From contig NC_088711.1 of NCBI RefSeq assembly GCF_963576615.1, forward strand, positions 33,964,121 to 34,028,120: a stretch of DNA of 64,000 nucleotides, in the 5' to 3' direction. The stretch's first letter is position 1; every line of letters begins with the position of its first letter. The position numbers and the translations under genes were made by a program. Source of the DNA: Watersipora subatra (lineage: Eukaryota > Bryozoa > Gymnolaemata > Cheilostomatida > Watersiporidae). The notes beneath the pieces were generated by a model. The model had not been told where the DNA came from and did not search any database. It saw only the letters and a program-made list of their open reading frames with translations. Positions 1 to 12,792 of the stretch are shown in pieces.

Positions 1-1597
1 AAACTGACGTATGTACAGCCAAACCTTTAAACCGACGTATGTACAGTCAACCCTCTCTTTGAAATCGCATTAATGTACACATTTTCCAGTTTAACCAAGC
101 ATTCAACCCGACACTCAAGGTGATTTCTAGCATAAAAGTTCAGCATTTCTTAAATGGATTCAGTTTTGGAAGTGCAAGCGAACAGATCAGTAACAGGTTA
201 AAGCAAAATAATAAAACCTATATAAAGTAAGTTTGCTTAAACTTTGCCTATTTTGAAATAGAATACATTACATCATGTACGTACCTCTATCACTATCACC
301 TACCCCTGAAGGTACGTACCTCTATCACTATCACCTACCCCTGAAATACAGCGATGATAAAAACTTTCTTTATTGATTACTGTCACCATATTATGCTACT
401 AATTGTGTTACATATAAATTAGTTTTTCAATTTAGCATTTTGACAAAACTGTATACTGTACATTGATATTAATATTATTATCGGTACTTCATTTAATTAT
501 TGTTTGGGCTGTGACCTGAGTTTCCTTTAGTATACAAAGCAAATCTTGGAAGGCATTAAAGTTTGATGTAGACATGTGACATTATGAATTTTACTTTAAC
601 CAGTTTCGTGAAAATAAGAGCTAAGAGTAGATGTGGGATGAATACTTGTCAGATAAACAACAACAACCAGCTTGGCTCATCTCCACAGAAACCACTAAAA
701 GCTAGAGTATGGTGACACATGAGATAGCACCTCAATCGGTACGCTTGTTTTTCTCTCCCGAATCTGATAACAAACCACTAGAAACAAACGGCTAAATGTA
801 TGATAAGCTAAGCGCTTTATTAGGAAAGCCAAAGTGAGTAATACATCTATCAAATTTTGTCTCAATAGATTCTATATGAAGAACATGTCATTTTCATGCT
901 CACATATCATTATAGTTGCTAGCTATGTTAACCCCTTCAGTGTTTGCAATAAGCACAATAACTTTGTGAATTTTATAACAATATTTGTAATATTCTGTTA
1001 CCTTTTCTCGTTTGGTAAGGCTGGTATGTCTCGTCTGATTCAACTGGTCCGGTCATCACGGTCAAGTCCAAGTACAAACATAAAGCAGATGAAGTGGCTT
1101 TATTCGTCTGTATCACTGTAAGTTGATGTGTTAACATATTAACATCTGTTTACATGTTAACAAGTTTACATGCTACGATTACGAATAGTGGTTTTATTGC
1201 CTTAACCTAGATAATATTATATTTCGCACAGGCATTTTACTAGGCACACACTTTTTTACCTTTTTTACTTTGTGCTTTTTAGCTAGCCTGGGCACAATTA
1301 CATTGGGCAGTTCTATAAATCTACAATGCTCAAAAATGCTTATATATTCAAGTTGTTTGCTTCCTTGTAAATTGAAGAACAGCGCAAACTTTTGATATTA
1401 GATTGCTGCACTGAGACAGAGCAGATGTTCAGTTGCCATGACGTCACGTCATGTATGCAAACAATTATTCTGTTGGCTTTGTCATAATCAACAGTCAGTT
1501 GCCCTTCATAAACATTCTCTACACGTCTGTGCTTGTGGGAGTTATCTTCCCTTCAGAGAATTACCTGAAGGGCAGTTTTCACATCGAGAGAAGATTG
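1..1597. other. unassigned non-coding DNA
   Basis: I see no gene here. The open frame at 834-1121 on the plus strand has AT-rich, low-complexity composition, no recognisable domain and no supporting splice context. A 34-bp direct duplication lies at 277-345 and is listed separately. Confidence 0.5.
277..345. repeat. 34-bp tandem duplication
   Basis: A 34-base segment starting GTACGTACCTCTATC occurs at 277-310 and again at 312-345 with one base between the copies. The copies look identical, which suggests a recent local duplication. No function is evident. Confidence 0.8.
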
Positions 1598-1770
1598 TAG
1601 GTAACTAGTAGATAACTAGTAGATAACTAGTAGGTAACTAATAGGTAACTAATAGGTAACTAGTAGGTAACTAGTAGGTAACTAGTAGGTAACTAGAAGG
1701 TTAACTAGAAGGTAACTAGAAGGTAACTAGTAAGTAACTAGTAGGATACTAGTAGGTAACTTAGTCTCTT
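1598..1770. repeat. 11-bp minisatellite (GGTAACTAGTA)
   Basis: About 14 copies of an 11-base unit GGTAACTAGTA with scattered substitutions. Each unit contains the short palindrome ACTAGT. The array is not coding. Confidence 0.9.
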
Positions 1771-2132
1771 TATACCTTCTAGCTGATTGTCAGGTAAAAC
1801 AAATAGATTTACACATTAGTAAGACTGGCCAGAAATTTAACTTAGTGCAATTCGGTAATTACAACAAGTTTTATAGTATTCAGTCCGTCTGCGGTTGTTT
1901 ACATGTTTAGGAGTCTGATAGTATCTAGGGTTAGATCATATTTAATTCAATTGCTTTTAGCAAACTGACTCGTCACAATTACAGCTGCCATCTTAAATAC
2001 AACTGGCAGCAGGTGAAATCTTTGAAAATTACTCTGTCTGTTGGTTGAATATTTACTCATAAGAACTGTTTGTTGGGGTATGAATGTCATGAAAGTAGCT
2101 TCATCGGAAGAATCAAGTGTTACAAGTCTTAA

Positions 2133-2166
2133 GGGTCTATGTCTATGTCTATGTCTATGTCTATGT
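2133..2166. repeat. (TCTATG)n hexamer microsatellite
   Basis: About five copies of TCTATG. The reverse strand reads as an RH repeat, which makes a spurious open frame at 1947-2171. Confidence 0.85.
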
Positions 2167-2477
2167 ATCAAAGGATGATGCGCAAGTCCAGTTTTTAAAA
2201 CACTGAACTGTTAAGATAGGAGTTCAAATGACTAAACATCTAATTGACTGTAGCGTTACAACAGCTGATGTCTATAAGCAACCACACAGACCAGTCATTT
2301 TATGTTTGTGGTAAAATTTACCACTGTTCTCAATTTATTGCAAATGTTCAGTTTAACTTCAAAAAATGCAACATATGACTAAAAGAAAAATCAGAACAAC
2401 ATAAAAAAAATTTTCTTAACTTTTTGTATCCTAATAAAAAGGGAATTTGCATGAGTTTAAACCTTTACTTCACTAAC

Positions 2478-2905
2478 CAGGCTATAAACACATAACTTTG
2501 TTACCAATGCTATAAACACATAACTCTGTTACCCAGGCTATAAACACATAACTCTGTTACCCAGGCTATAAACACTATAAACTCTGATACCCAGGCTATA
2601 AACACATAACCCTGTTACCCAGGCTATAAACACATAACTCTGTTACCCAGGCTATAAACACTATATACTCTGTTACCCAGGCTATAAACACATAACTCTG
2701 TTACCAAGGCTATATACACATAACTCTGTTACCAAGGCTATAAACACATAACTCTGTTACCAATGCTAGCTAGTAACACTATAAACACATAACTCCGTTA
2801 CTGATGCTAGCTAGCAATGCTATAAACACATAACTCCGTTACCGATGCTAGCTAGCAATGCTATAAACACATAACTCCGTTACCGATGCTAGCTAGTAAT
2901 GCAAA
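2478..2905. repeat. 28-bp minisatellite
   Basis: About 14 units related to GGCTATAAACACATAACTCT followed by GTTACCCA. The right-hand units pick up an extra GATGCTAGCTAG segment, so the array has two unit types. No gene is seen from here to about 4.4 kb; 3540-3740 is very AT-rich. Confidence 0.9.
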
Positions 2906-4434
2906 AGATATTTAGGCAAAATCAACTCTCAACATTGATTTTAGTATTTCTAAATATTGATGATTGGTATTACTCATCCTCTACACGCTTGCCAGCTACC
3001 TCTTACGAAACTGTTTAAATTATTGGATTACTTTGGTTTTCATAAGCAACTGCATTCCTGAGTTACAAAAACAGAAGAGTGGTTATGCTCCGTTAGTTGG
3101 AGAGGAATGCATTTCAGCTATTACGCATAAGGTCTTAACATTTATGTCAAACATCAAAAATTCATTAGCTTGGCTTGATGCATATACATGAGCACAGGCT
3201 AGATTGCTTTATTGCATTTGAGAGTATAGGACCTTAGTAGTGCATCAGTGATATTGTGGGACTGCATGACTAGCATGTCGGAGTCATGCCCATAGGCCTA
3301 CCCCATACACCAACATGCAATAGTTGTACTGCGATATACCGAAAAAGTATAAGTTGCTATATAAATACATTCATGAGTGGTATAATGCTGGCGACATAAA
3401 GATATGTATGCAACTTTCAATATGCTAATGCTAGACATTGTCGACCCTTTGCTGACTGAACTTAGCAAGGCATGACAATAGTTTATACTAGCGTAACGGA
3501 ATGTAGAACCTCTTCTACTGATAGCTAGAGATTTCTTTATTTTTACTTATACTGTAATTTAATATAAATATAATACAATATGGTATTTATAGGCCTATAA
3601 CATGATATATGGTACATGTTCACCTAGAAGAGTGGGCCTAATACTGTATAGGTGAGAATAATATGGCATAATATGACATTGAATTACATACAGTGAACTA
3701 TAATATAGTGTGATATAAGAATTATAATACAATATTTTATTATGTGTTACTTATTATCTTTTTATCAATATATAAACAAAATAAAAATGTTTTTTGTAAT
3801 CCATCAATATACGCGTTAATGAACTTATTCAGAAGCTTCTCTGCAGAGGCACACGGAGAGTTGAGCTCACACCATGTACCGTATTCACGAGTGGCTACAT
3901 CTGCATTAGAGTTTCTCGGATGAAGCTATTTCCTTCAGGATTTTGAAGTGATAAATTAATTTCCTTCATTGCTTTGTAGTCCATGCTTGGAATTTTTTGT
4001 TTGATCAAACTTGGCACAGCGACCAACCATTGTTGTGGTGTTGTTCAAATTGGCCACATTAGCTGAATATGTAACAACTACGAATCATTTAGCGAGTGAA
4101 TTCTGTAAACACAAGAATACTGCCTAATCACACATGGTGTTGACGAAAGGATGAATATTGCTTCTGCTAATAAAAGGCCATAGCGCAGAAGCGCGATACT
4201 TCAAACAGTTTCATCGTTTCTGCAACTACATATATTCAGAAATTCACCACCTATCATGGAGCTGGATTCCACAAATTCCTGTTATATTTTCACTCAAGTA
4301 CTAGATCACCGCTAAATGCCGGTCAACTCTCAACTATATGAAAAAATGAACTTCAAGTGGTACCAAATTGGAACGAATTATTTGCTTCAGTTGAATGTGC
4401 GGAGACTACTACTCTACTAACAAAAAAGACCAAC

Positions 4435-4557
4435 ATGGCTGCCTTCCTAGTGGTGATCATATGTCTGTTGGTAGAACTTTCGGTTGCGCAAAGCTACACA
4501 TCAGCTGCCATCTTTTGTACAGATTTAATAAGTCAAAAAGCCTACTCAGTCAGATGA
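4435..4557 (+). CDS. possible first exon of a secreted protein
   Basis: From the ATG at 4435 the frame reads MAAFLVVIICLLVELSVAQS, which has the form of a signal peptide: a short N-region, a hydrophobic core of about 14 residues and a plausible cleavage site after the final A-Q/S. About 20 more residues follow before a stop at 4555. An upstream in-frame ATG at 4357 would spoil the signal shape. No convincing downstream plus-strand exon or strong donor was found, so this could be an isolated exon, a decayed gene or chance. The family is not recognised. Confidence 0.3.
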   Translation: MAAFLVVIICLLVELSVAQSYTSAAIFCTDLISQKAYSVR

Positions 4558-5478
4558 TACATTGCTTAGTTTGTCACTGCGTGTGACTTCTGTTGGAGTC
4601 ACATTTACAATTTCGTGTTGTGTATCGGTAATCAGCCTTGACTCATTTATAAACCTAAAGCTAAGCCTCAAAGGTACATTCCAGATCAACTACACTGCAG
4701 CTTAAGCTAATGCATAATGGATTTTAATTTAAATTTTTTGGCAAAATTTAAGGAACTTTTAGAAAAGTGGACAGAATTGAAATTAGGTTATGCAATTCCC
4801 TAGTCAGCCCTGCATCCACCTGTAGATGAGCGGGGAATATAATGGCTACAATGTACCTACAAACCTTTTTGGAATATTGTTCATGATTCATTCACAACTA
4901 CAAAAGGTTGCCATTTCATTACTATTCTACTAGCTGTAGGGTTTTAGTAAAGTTGGAGGAATGCCACTAAGTCTAAGGCACTAAGGCTAAGGCACTGGCT
5001 TGTTGAGAGTACAAGTGTAAATCTTTGAGAACAAAAGTATGGTAGTCTTTTGTAACCAGACATGACTGAGGCTAAACCACAGATGCTTCAGATGCTGTTT
5101 CAAACCTCCAGCTGTCCTCCTATTTATTAAAAATATTCTAAACACTCATTTATGGTTGACCCTTAGTTTTTAAATCATATTATTTAGAATGAATGGTGTT
5201 TCTCCTTTGAAGTTTAACTTTATATTACGTGAGTAGCGAATGGCTGCAAAACCAAGCGTTACCTCATCACCCAAATGTTTTTAGATTTGTTGCGTATGCC
5301 TGTAATTTTAGATATAAATAAGGATATTTAAGTTTCAGAGGTTATCTAATGCCTCTCAAGCGCTGACCTCTTCAACTTTTAATGCTCTCACTTTTACAAT
5401 CATTACTATTATTACTATTATTACTATTACTAACAATATCAATAGTATCACCGTTTAATCTTGAGAATTCTCCTTTAC

Positions 5479-6720
5479 GCACAATTAGCATCTCTACCGA
5501 TTGCATGCTTCTGCTTGTTGAAAGACAGTGATTTGGTCTGATAGAGGTGAAGTCAGGCCACACACAGCCTGTAACCAGTGCTCATCGAAGAGGGTAAATA
5601 AACTATAATGCAGTGTTTGATGAAAACAGAAGTTGAAATTTGAAAAGCTATAAGGTCGATGGCAGTGACCGAGTCTTGGACAATTGACGATTTTGATGAC
5701 ATTCACCTTGACCCCTACATTTATCAATTACTAATCGTATCATGTGAACACATGAGTTAGAGGTCAACTTAAGGTCTGATTGTAAACGTGAAAGTGTTAC
5801 CTTAGCTTGTGCATTATTGTAGACGCGACATAATGAATAAATTATGGCATTTAAGATAAAGTTATAAACAGCTTTGGCATGCTTAAAAAGTAGATTTTTT
5901 TAACCAAAATGTGCAATTAAACAATATCAAAAAAGTAAATTCCTTCGGCTGGTCTTGAACTCGTACCTACATAGTCTATCAGAATGTCTACACCAACCAG
6001 TATCGAGACATAAGTTTTATTGCAGGCCATAGACATTGCTACGCTTATTGCTAAAGACCATAGATCAAGACTTAATGTACTGAGTAGTGTGGCTCACTAA
6101 GATGTCTGCTTCAGTAGTTGCAGCAGACCTGCTGTGTTGGTGTCTCTAAAGTCCTGTCTAAAACCTATTGCACTACCACTTATAAACGACATTGGCAAAT
6201 ACTACATACTATAATATAAGAGCTTAGCAAGAATATGGTATGGTAGACAAACATGGTGAACAAACAAACAAAGTAATCAATAATGCACAGAGATAGTCTG
6301 TCAACATAGCATGTCAAATCATACACCTGTACAATTTAAGATTGCTACATGAAACTTCAAACTGCGATTTGGTTTTGAACTTGATCTGTCCCTGATGAAT
6401 GCATAACTGCAGCTATCTGTTTCGTAGCATTTTAGTAGTTCACTAAAGGAGCTGTCGCCCACATAGTTTCTAAGAGCTGATCTCTACATGTACTTACCTC
6501 CTGTAAGACTTTCATCTTGCCAGCATTCCTGGTAAAGACCTCGATGCCTGCTGTAGCGTGTGAGTCCATCATTTGGTTCAGAAGACCTTCTCGCCACTTC
6601 TATTTCTATCCAGTAGTTGGTAGTGACGGAGATGATCAACAGAATAAATGCTATCAGAGCAAATGCTGCTCCAACTGACTGGACTGTCCTTCTCATACCT
6701 TTACCTAGTGTAATACACAT
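5479..6720 (-). CDS. claudin/PMP22-like four-TM protein, 5' exons only
   Basis: Two exons read on the minus strand. Exon 1 (6498-6720) begins with an ATG; a second in-frame Met at 6696 is an alternative start. It encodes TM1 (AFALIAFILLIISVTTNYW) followed by the extracellular loop with RHRGLYQECW, the G-L-x(3)-C part of the claudin W-GLW-C-C signature. It ends GGAG|GTAAGT in phase 1. Exon 2 (5479-5568, 90 nt) lies between an acceptor TTACAG and a donor GTGC|GTAAAG, phase 1 in and out. It supplies the second loop cysteine in the context RPNHCLSTSRSMQSVEML. This matches the exon structure of the complete paralogue at 20.9-30.7 kb (exon 2 there is 99 nt). Exons for TM2-TM4 were not found between 1 and 5478 and probably lie beyond the left edge. 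Claudin-superfamily proteins sit in the plasma membrane at cell contacts or act as channel subunits; which applies here cannot be told. Confidence 0.55.
5940..6015 (-). repeat. possible tRNA-derived SINE fragment
   Basis: On the minus strand there is a B-box-like GTACGAGTTCAAGACC after a decayed A-box region. It resembles the tRNA-like core of the interspersed repeats elsewhere in the window, but no tail is clear. It lies in intron 1 of the claudin-like gene. Confidence 0.35.
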
Positions 6721-9545
6721 GCTATAAGTTTTAGTAGATGTCTGTCCTCGTGTACGTAGGTGTCTCCGCTGTTACCTGTTTAGGTAGAGCCTTATGAGTC
6801 TTGTATTGAGATAAGAGGTGTGTACACAGGCTATAGAGCAATAAATATCATGCCTTGCCTACTTGAGTGCAGCGGTTTGACTGAAAGGACCTCCCTGCCA
6901 CGCTGCTCGCTGATTACTATTATGATAAATGTATTTCGTTGCCATGGCGATAAGGTAACCACTACAATTGCTTGTCATTAATTTCCACTGCAACTACTTG
7001 TAATGGCTGGTTGAAAGGGATTGGCTTAAAAGGTTGAAGCAGCGCGTGACATCAGCACCATCCTTTTGTTACATCACAATTACATGGTAACCCGCTCTCT
7101 ATTGTTTTAGATGTTGTTACGGTTCAGTTCGGATGTTGCCTAAAGCAGATTGCCAGTTATTTGTCTCTATCTGAATAAGTGGCAATAAAACAGCATTGCC
7201 GACACTTGTGGTTGAATGAGTATCTATGCACCCATAATCTATATCTACTATTTAAACTAGGGAGTGCTAGATGCCTTTAATGTTATGCTAACTAACACAT
7301 TATATCATGCTATTATTGTAAACAAAGCAACCAACCTTTTTCAGGATCCAAATACGCTAATCGTACTAGAGGTGTTCACAGCTTGTTAGTCAGTCACACA
7401 CCCTGTTCTCTGAAGCATCAATAACGTAATAGCGCAGAATATATTGACTGTTGTGACATAGTTCTATCGAAAGACGGAATGCCTGGCATTGCCCCGCAAC
7501 AATAAAGCATTTGAAGCTCATTCTCTAGATGACTATGCATTCTTTTGTAATACTCGTATACACTAGCAGTTTGTAGACACAGGGTATTGTATCATGAGAT
7601 GTTGTATTGTCCAGCAAATACCTACGACTGTTAAACAGTGAATGTAAGCGACTGCCATTCCAATGTTGAAATTTAAGCGATGTTAGATGTAGGTTGGCAT
7701 GTCCTCTTTGCATATTTAATATGTATGACTCCTTCATTTCCTGCTAGGACTGGTGCCAAGACACTAGTCATTGCTCCAACCATTTTTATTATAAGTTGGA
7801 AGGACGGCAAAATCTTGGCGAGTGATCAGCTAAGACTGAACATCGTATAACAAAAATTGGCAATTGTGTCGCAAATATGGGTGTTGCTGTTATGCAATGC
7901 TGCGATACAATGATATCTGTGTCAGGCCTGCTAGTGACTAATAAGGAATCCCTAGGAGATTCCGTTGCAGAAGTACATCTTCCACTTTTTTTGCTGATGC
8001 TTTCAAGGATACAATTTAAACATTAAGAATTGTTGTCTCCTGACAAGTGAACTCGTAGCTCTATAACAATTGTGAAGTCCTCCTCTGCAGCTATGTATGT
8101 ATTCAAATATTATTTACCTACCAGATTTGATTTGAATATTCTAGACAAATAGTATGAACCTCAATGTTCCCTGAGCTCACATGCAACATTTTCACTCATA
8201 TCTCACAACTTTGATCAAATCTTCATGACACGGATAATGAAAAGTTTAAATAGTTCGATTAGATGTTGATTGGTTCATCATGGTAATGCAGTTGTCGAAG
8301 TTAATGACAATCCCTCGCAGTCATTTAAATAGTTTTCATGGCTCGCATGTCACTGGACTAAAATAAAACAATTAAATGGCACGTTTTTGCGCTATGCATG
8401 CCAGAAGCACACAATCAAATGATTGACAGATTGAGTAGATTACTCCGACGCAGACGTCGCTTGTAGCCTCGCCTACAAATAAGCACACAAAATATCTTAT
8501 CACAAAAAAACGCATACACACCTATGCACACACTTTACATTAGCGTCATGTGTTGAGGCTAAACCATTATTTGCTGGCGTTGAATATTAAGTTAGCAAGT
8601 GATTCATTAAAAACATTATATTTGATTTTATATGTAAACTATATTGTGATGTGTCGGCCTGAAGTTTCTGAAGGCCATCATAAAATTGCGTAGAATGAAG
8701 TGTTCAACTACAGCAACATCCACTAGCTGGCGCTGATAGAGTTAGTTCAGCGCACAAAAACAGACAAAATATTTAGTTTTATGTTAGCAAAAAGGTAAGC
8801 AGGTACATATACATGTAGATATATGTATCTACATGTAGATACATGTAGGTATAAATACAAGTTGGTACACATTGAGGTAGGTGCACAGATAAGTAGGCCC
8901 ATATGTAGGCAGGTATAGATACAGTTAGGTAAATATACATGTAGGTAGGTACATGTAGATACAGGTAAGTACATAGGTAGGATCTTGTTTCTCAATCATG
9001 TAAGAGCTGTCTAAAGCCAACAGCTTGTAATATTGGTTTGAACAGCAGGCCTATGTTACATAGGGTCCGTTAATAAACAGTACACATGCATGCACTGACT
9101 TCTCTAGGCACTCTCTTACTAGTGTGGCAGATAAAAGTTCATTGACAAAATCACACACAAGTAGGTGCAGCTATAAGCACTTGCAGATGGCTGCCAACAA
9201 GTGCTATAGGTAATAGTTTATTCAACTTAACATTTGCACAGCAGATGTCAGTCACAGCCTGTTCTACACATGAACATTGAAAGCTGGTTATTGAAAATGG
9301 AATAGGAAATTTAAACAAACACTTTCTGCAGTCATACCATCATATCAGACAATGATAGTAATACAAAAAGGAAACGGAATAGTGTCGAGACTCGCTCACA
9401 GGCTAGGGCATATAACGTAAACTTTACTGTGTTACATATTTGACACACGCTACAAAACTATGCAGTCATGGTGCAGTTTTGACCTTTTGTAGTCTGAAGA
9501 ATACCGGATAAACACTTGAAACTTTCAAGTTATAAAATAATTTTA
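6721..9545. other. no gene recognised; degenerate ATGTAGGTA repeats at 8800-8990
   Basis: I see no supported coding region. From about 8800 to 8990 there is a degenerate repeat of ATGTAG/GTAGGTA-type words. It produces a Cys/Leu/Tyr-rich spurious open frame on the minus strand (8747-8995). Confidence 0.5.
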
Positions 9546-9782
9546 ATTTCAGTTGCTTCTGTTCATGGAACACTCTCTCTGGGACGTAGGCATATGACTC
9601 ACTTCTGTTCATGGAACACTCTCTCTGGGACGTAGGCATAGAACTCACTTCTGTTCATGGAACACTCTCTCTGGGACGTAGGCATAGGACTCACTTCTGT
9701 TCATGGAACACTCTCTCTAGGACGTAGGCATAGGACTCACTTCTGTTCATGGAACACTCTCTCTAGGACGTACGCATAGACT
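9546..9782. repeat. 46-bp minisatellite, five copies
   Basis: Five nearly identical 46-base units contain GTTCATGGAACACTCTCTCT followed by a GGACGTAGGCATA-type segment. The last two units carry CTAGGACGT in place of CTGGGACGT. Confidence 0.9.
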
Positions 9783-11482
9783 CAATTGGCACAATGTTAC
9801 TAGTCAATACTTTTATACACGTAAGTTGTTCTAAGAATCATATATTTTGTCTATTGCCTAAACTGCTGCATAATGTTAGTTAGTATATTAATTTAGTGTA
9901 GTATAACAAATCTGTCTGTAAAAACATAGGAAAAAGTTTACAATCTTTTTACTTGTATCAATCAGGAGTTGAACCTGTGCCTTCCAATCCAATGTACTCT
10001 ACCGACTCTCTGTTGCACAGATAGGTACTCTACCGACTTCCTGTCGCACATGTATGTACACTACTGACTTCCTGCTCCACAAGTATGCACTTTATTGAGC
10101 AAGCAAGGTCTAAGAAAACTGAGTATCTGGCTAGGTTTGCTATATGTGTTATGAAAAGCTCCTTAACAATGTTATTTTTATTCAAGATGGTTTTGTAGCA
10201 ATTAACCGCAATTTTGTAGCATTTGTACACTGATCAAATGGATTGGCGACTGGACTGGGCTATATGATTTCTGTTAAAATCTCAGCTTTTTGTAGAGTAC
10301 CTTTACCAAATGGAGTTCATGAAACACATTTTTAAAGTTCTGTTTCAATATCAGAGGCGAGTTAATGTCTAATGTAAAATGAATTCTTACAGTTCCCACG
10401 CAAGTCACTCAGGCCTTGTGAATAGATGACAAAATTTCAACACTCAAACCATAGATTCTGCTTTACAATAAGAAAGTGACTGCAGAAAATATGCTAGCAT
10501 GAACTTAGTTTTATTTGACAGAGAGAAATACAATTTTAAAAAGAACGTAAATAAAATTTCTTTACAAATTCAAAAATATAATTATACTCACATTTTAATT
10601 TGCAAATATGCCATTGAGAGGGCTGTTGAAGAATGGTGAGAATCAGAAGAATCTATCAAAGGCTGAGAACACCTTGCGCATTTCCTTATTTACTGAACTC
10701 AAGTCCATAGACTTCCAGAAATCAGATAACATCTACCTTCACACATGCATTGTGGCAAATAATGATAAACCTGAATGTCAAATGTATAGTAGGGTTCATG
10801 TTAAGATAAAAGCATATATTTCCAATCACATCATTGCGGTTTGCCTTTATTTAAAAAACCTGTTTAACCAGCCTTAGTCTGACACATGTTATATGATATT
10901 AAACATGATATATTATATATTACGTTTGATATTCTATATTACAATATATATAATATATGATATTATATTAGGCTTGCAGGTTGAGATGTATACTAGTACC
11001 TGGCAGTCCGGTAGGTGCCGTACGAGATCATCAGATGTAATAATTATATGTACAAATATTCTGCAATGTGAATGGGTGGTTGATCGACACAGACGGTGGT
11101 GCGATGTAGTATTTCCCCAACCTCAAGCAGTGGTTTTGGTCGTACAGAAAGAGAGACACAGATCGTGATATAGAAAAGATATATCTACATCTACTATATA
11201 AATGGCAAACTTTGTGTATGTGCGTGTGTTAGGCCACCTTATAGAGCGGTCTTTCCCTTTTTCGATTCGGTCGTACGGTGAAATTGATAAACAATCTACT
11301 TCGGCATAGATGCCGTTTAGACCGCCTATTGTTAAACGGAAACAGCCATGTTTTGCCGAAATATCTCTGGCGAAATAGAATGTTTATAAATTTCACCGCG
11401 GTCGTACGAAGCCGACGGAAGGTCACGTAAACATTTGTTTTTTCCCGGCTACCTAGACAATTCTTTTTGCATTGAAAATTAC
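9783..11482. other. no gene recognised; AT palindromic stretch at 10880-10975
   Basis: At 9960-10085 there are repeated 'actctaccgacttcctgt' phrases and a B-box-like sequence on the minus strand, suggesting a worn tRNA-like repeat. Around 10880-10975 runs of ATATATTATATATTA-type sequence could form a cruciform. The 89-aa frame at 10608-10877 has no recognisable feature. Confidence 0.4.
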
Positions 11483-12632
11483 CTACTAAGTTTCTACTTC
11501 AAAAAGGTAAGTACTTCTCACTCAATGTTGTATTGTCTATGAATTGCCACATCTCCACTACTTAACCCTTTCACTGCGGTTCATGTACAAATTCAGCTAT
11601 CAGCCTACTGCCAGCCATTTCACCGATATTGCCTATGTATCTGCCTTTGTATTGCTTACGTATTTGCCGATACTGTATAAATGTATACAATATTTTTTTC
11701 AATTTCAAACTCTATCTAGAATGTTTTGGTTATATATTTTATTTTGCCAACATGTTAACAAACACTGCTATGCAAACAATTCATTGTATCTACATTTTGT
11801 GCATTGATAAAGCGATGTGAAGCTGCGATCGCTACCAAGTTAAAACCATCCTCTACAATGTTCCTTATTCTTACAAAACCATTACTTTCACCACCATCAG
11901 AGTCAGTGCTGCTATTGCTATTTTAATTATTCATGTAAAATCTAAATCTGAATCGGCTATAATGTCATCAACATGAGTAATTATTTCTTTTCTAACTCGG
12001 GAGGCACTTACAAAACTTACACAAAAATGTTAATTTTTAAGTTGGAAATTCCCAAACATAGATTCAAAATTAAATTTTAAGCTGATTTTATAGAGAAGTT
12101 TTCAGACAACATGGTCACTACCATAAAACTCCTAAAGATTGTTGGTTACGTTATCAACGAATAATAAAATTCAGTTAGAGCCTACTACGCAATTGCTGGG
12201 AAAGTCGCAAAAATTCGTCTATGGCAGTCGACAATAGAGAACGCATAAATGCGTCAACGGCAGTGAAAGTGTTAAAAACGTTGGATTTGCCACTGTTTGG
12301 GATAGTAACAATGTTCATTTCCTTCCGCAGCTTAGTTACTTTTACTTTTTTTCCAGCTACGAGTACTACAGAACTACAGCTACTACAGAACTTGCACGAG
12401 TACTGCTACTGCGTTCTACCTACTAAATTTCTACTTCAAAAAGGTTAGTACTTCTCATTCAATGTTGTATTGTCTATGAATTGCCACACATCAACTACTT
12501 AAAAACGTTGGATTTGCCACTGTTCGTGATAGTAAACGTGTTCATTTCCTTCCGCATCTGAATTACTTTTACTTATTTTTCAGCTACGAGTACTACAGAA
12601 CTACAGCTACTACAGAACTTGCACGAGTACTC
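11483..12632. repeat. tandem duplication, about 0.22 kb unit, one copy interrupted
   Basis: Copy 1 is split: 11483-11565 (CCTACTAAGTTTCTACTTC... to ...CCACTACTTAA) continues at 12276-12416 (AAACGTTGGATTTGCC... to ...GCACGAGTACT). Copy 2 runs uninterrupted over about 12417-12632. The interruption is the 706-bp element at 11566-12271, so copy 2 shows the empty site. Both copies contain a run ending in TACTACAGAACTACAGCTAC, itself a short repeat. Confidence 0.85.
11566..12271. mobile_element. piggyBac-like MITE with TTAA target duplication
   Basis: The element starts CCCTTTCACTGCGG and ends CAGTGAAAGTG, a terminal inverted repeat of about 12-14 bases allowing a mismatch. It is flanked by TTAA at 11562-11565 and 12272-12275. 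TTAA target duplication and a CCCTTT-type terminus are hallmarks of the piggyBac superfamily. The adjacent duplicate at about 12499-12502 has a single TTAA in the same context, which is the pre-insertion site. The interior holds no transposase frame; 63-87 aa frames inside are Tyr/Leu-rich chance frames. It is therefore non-autonomous. Confidence 0.8.
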
Positions 12633-12792
12633 CGAGTGTTGTGATAAGCGACAGTGAGAAGAAAGAGAGCAGAATATATTACAAAAAAGCACACCATCTC
12701 ATTCACTTTTAAAAACGCTCCTAATTGAAAATATCCCTCAAATAACCTAAAAACCAGAAGTTTTACCAATTAAAACCTCTTGAAGCAGTACC

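Noticed and set aside
4030-4600. Third exon of the left claudin-like gene on the minus strand
   Set aside because: No phase-1 exon with a TM2-like hydrophobic stretch and proper splice sites could be found between 1 and 5478.
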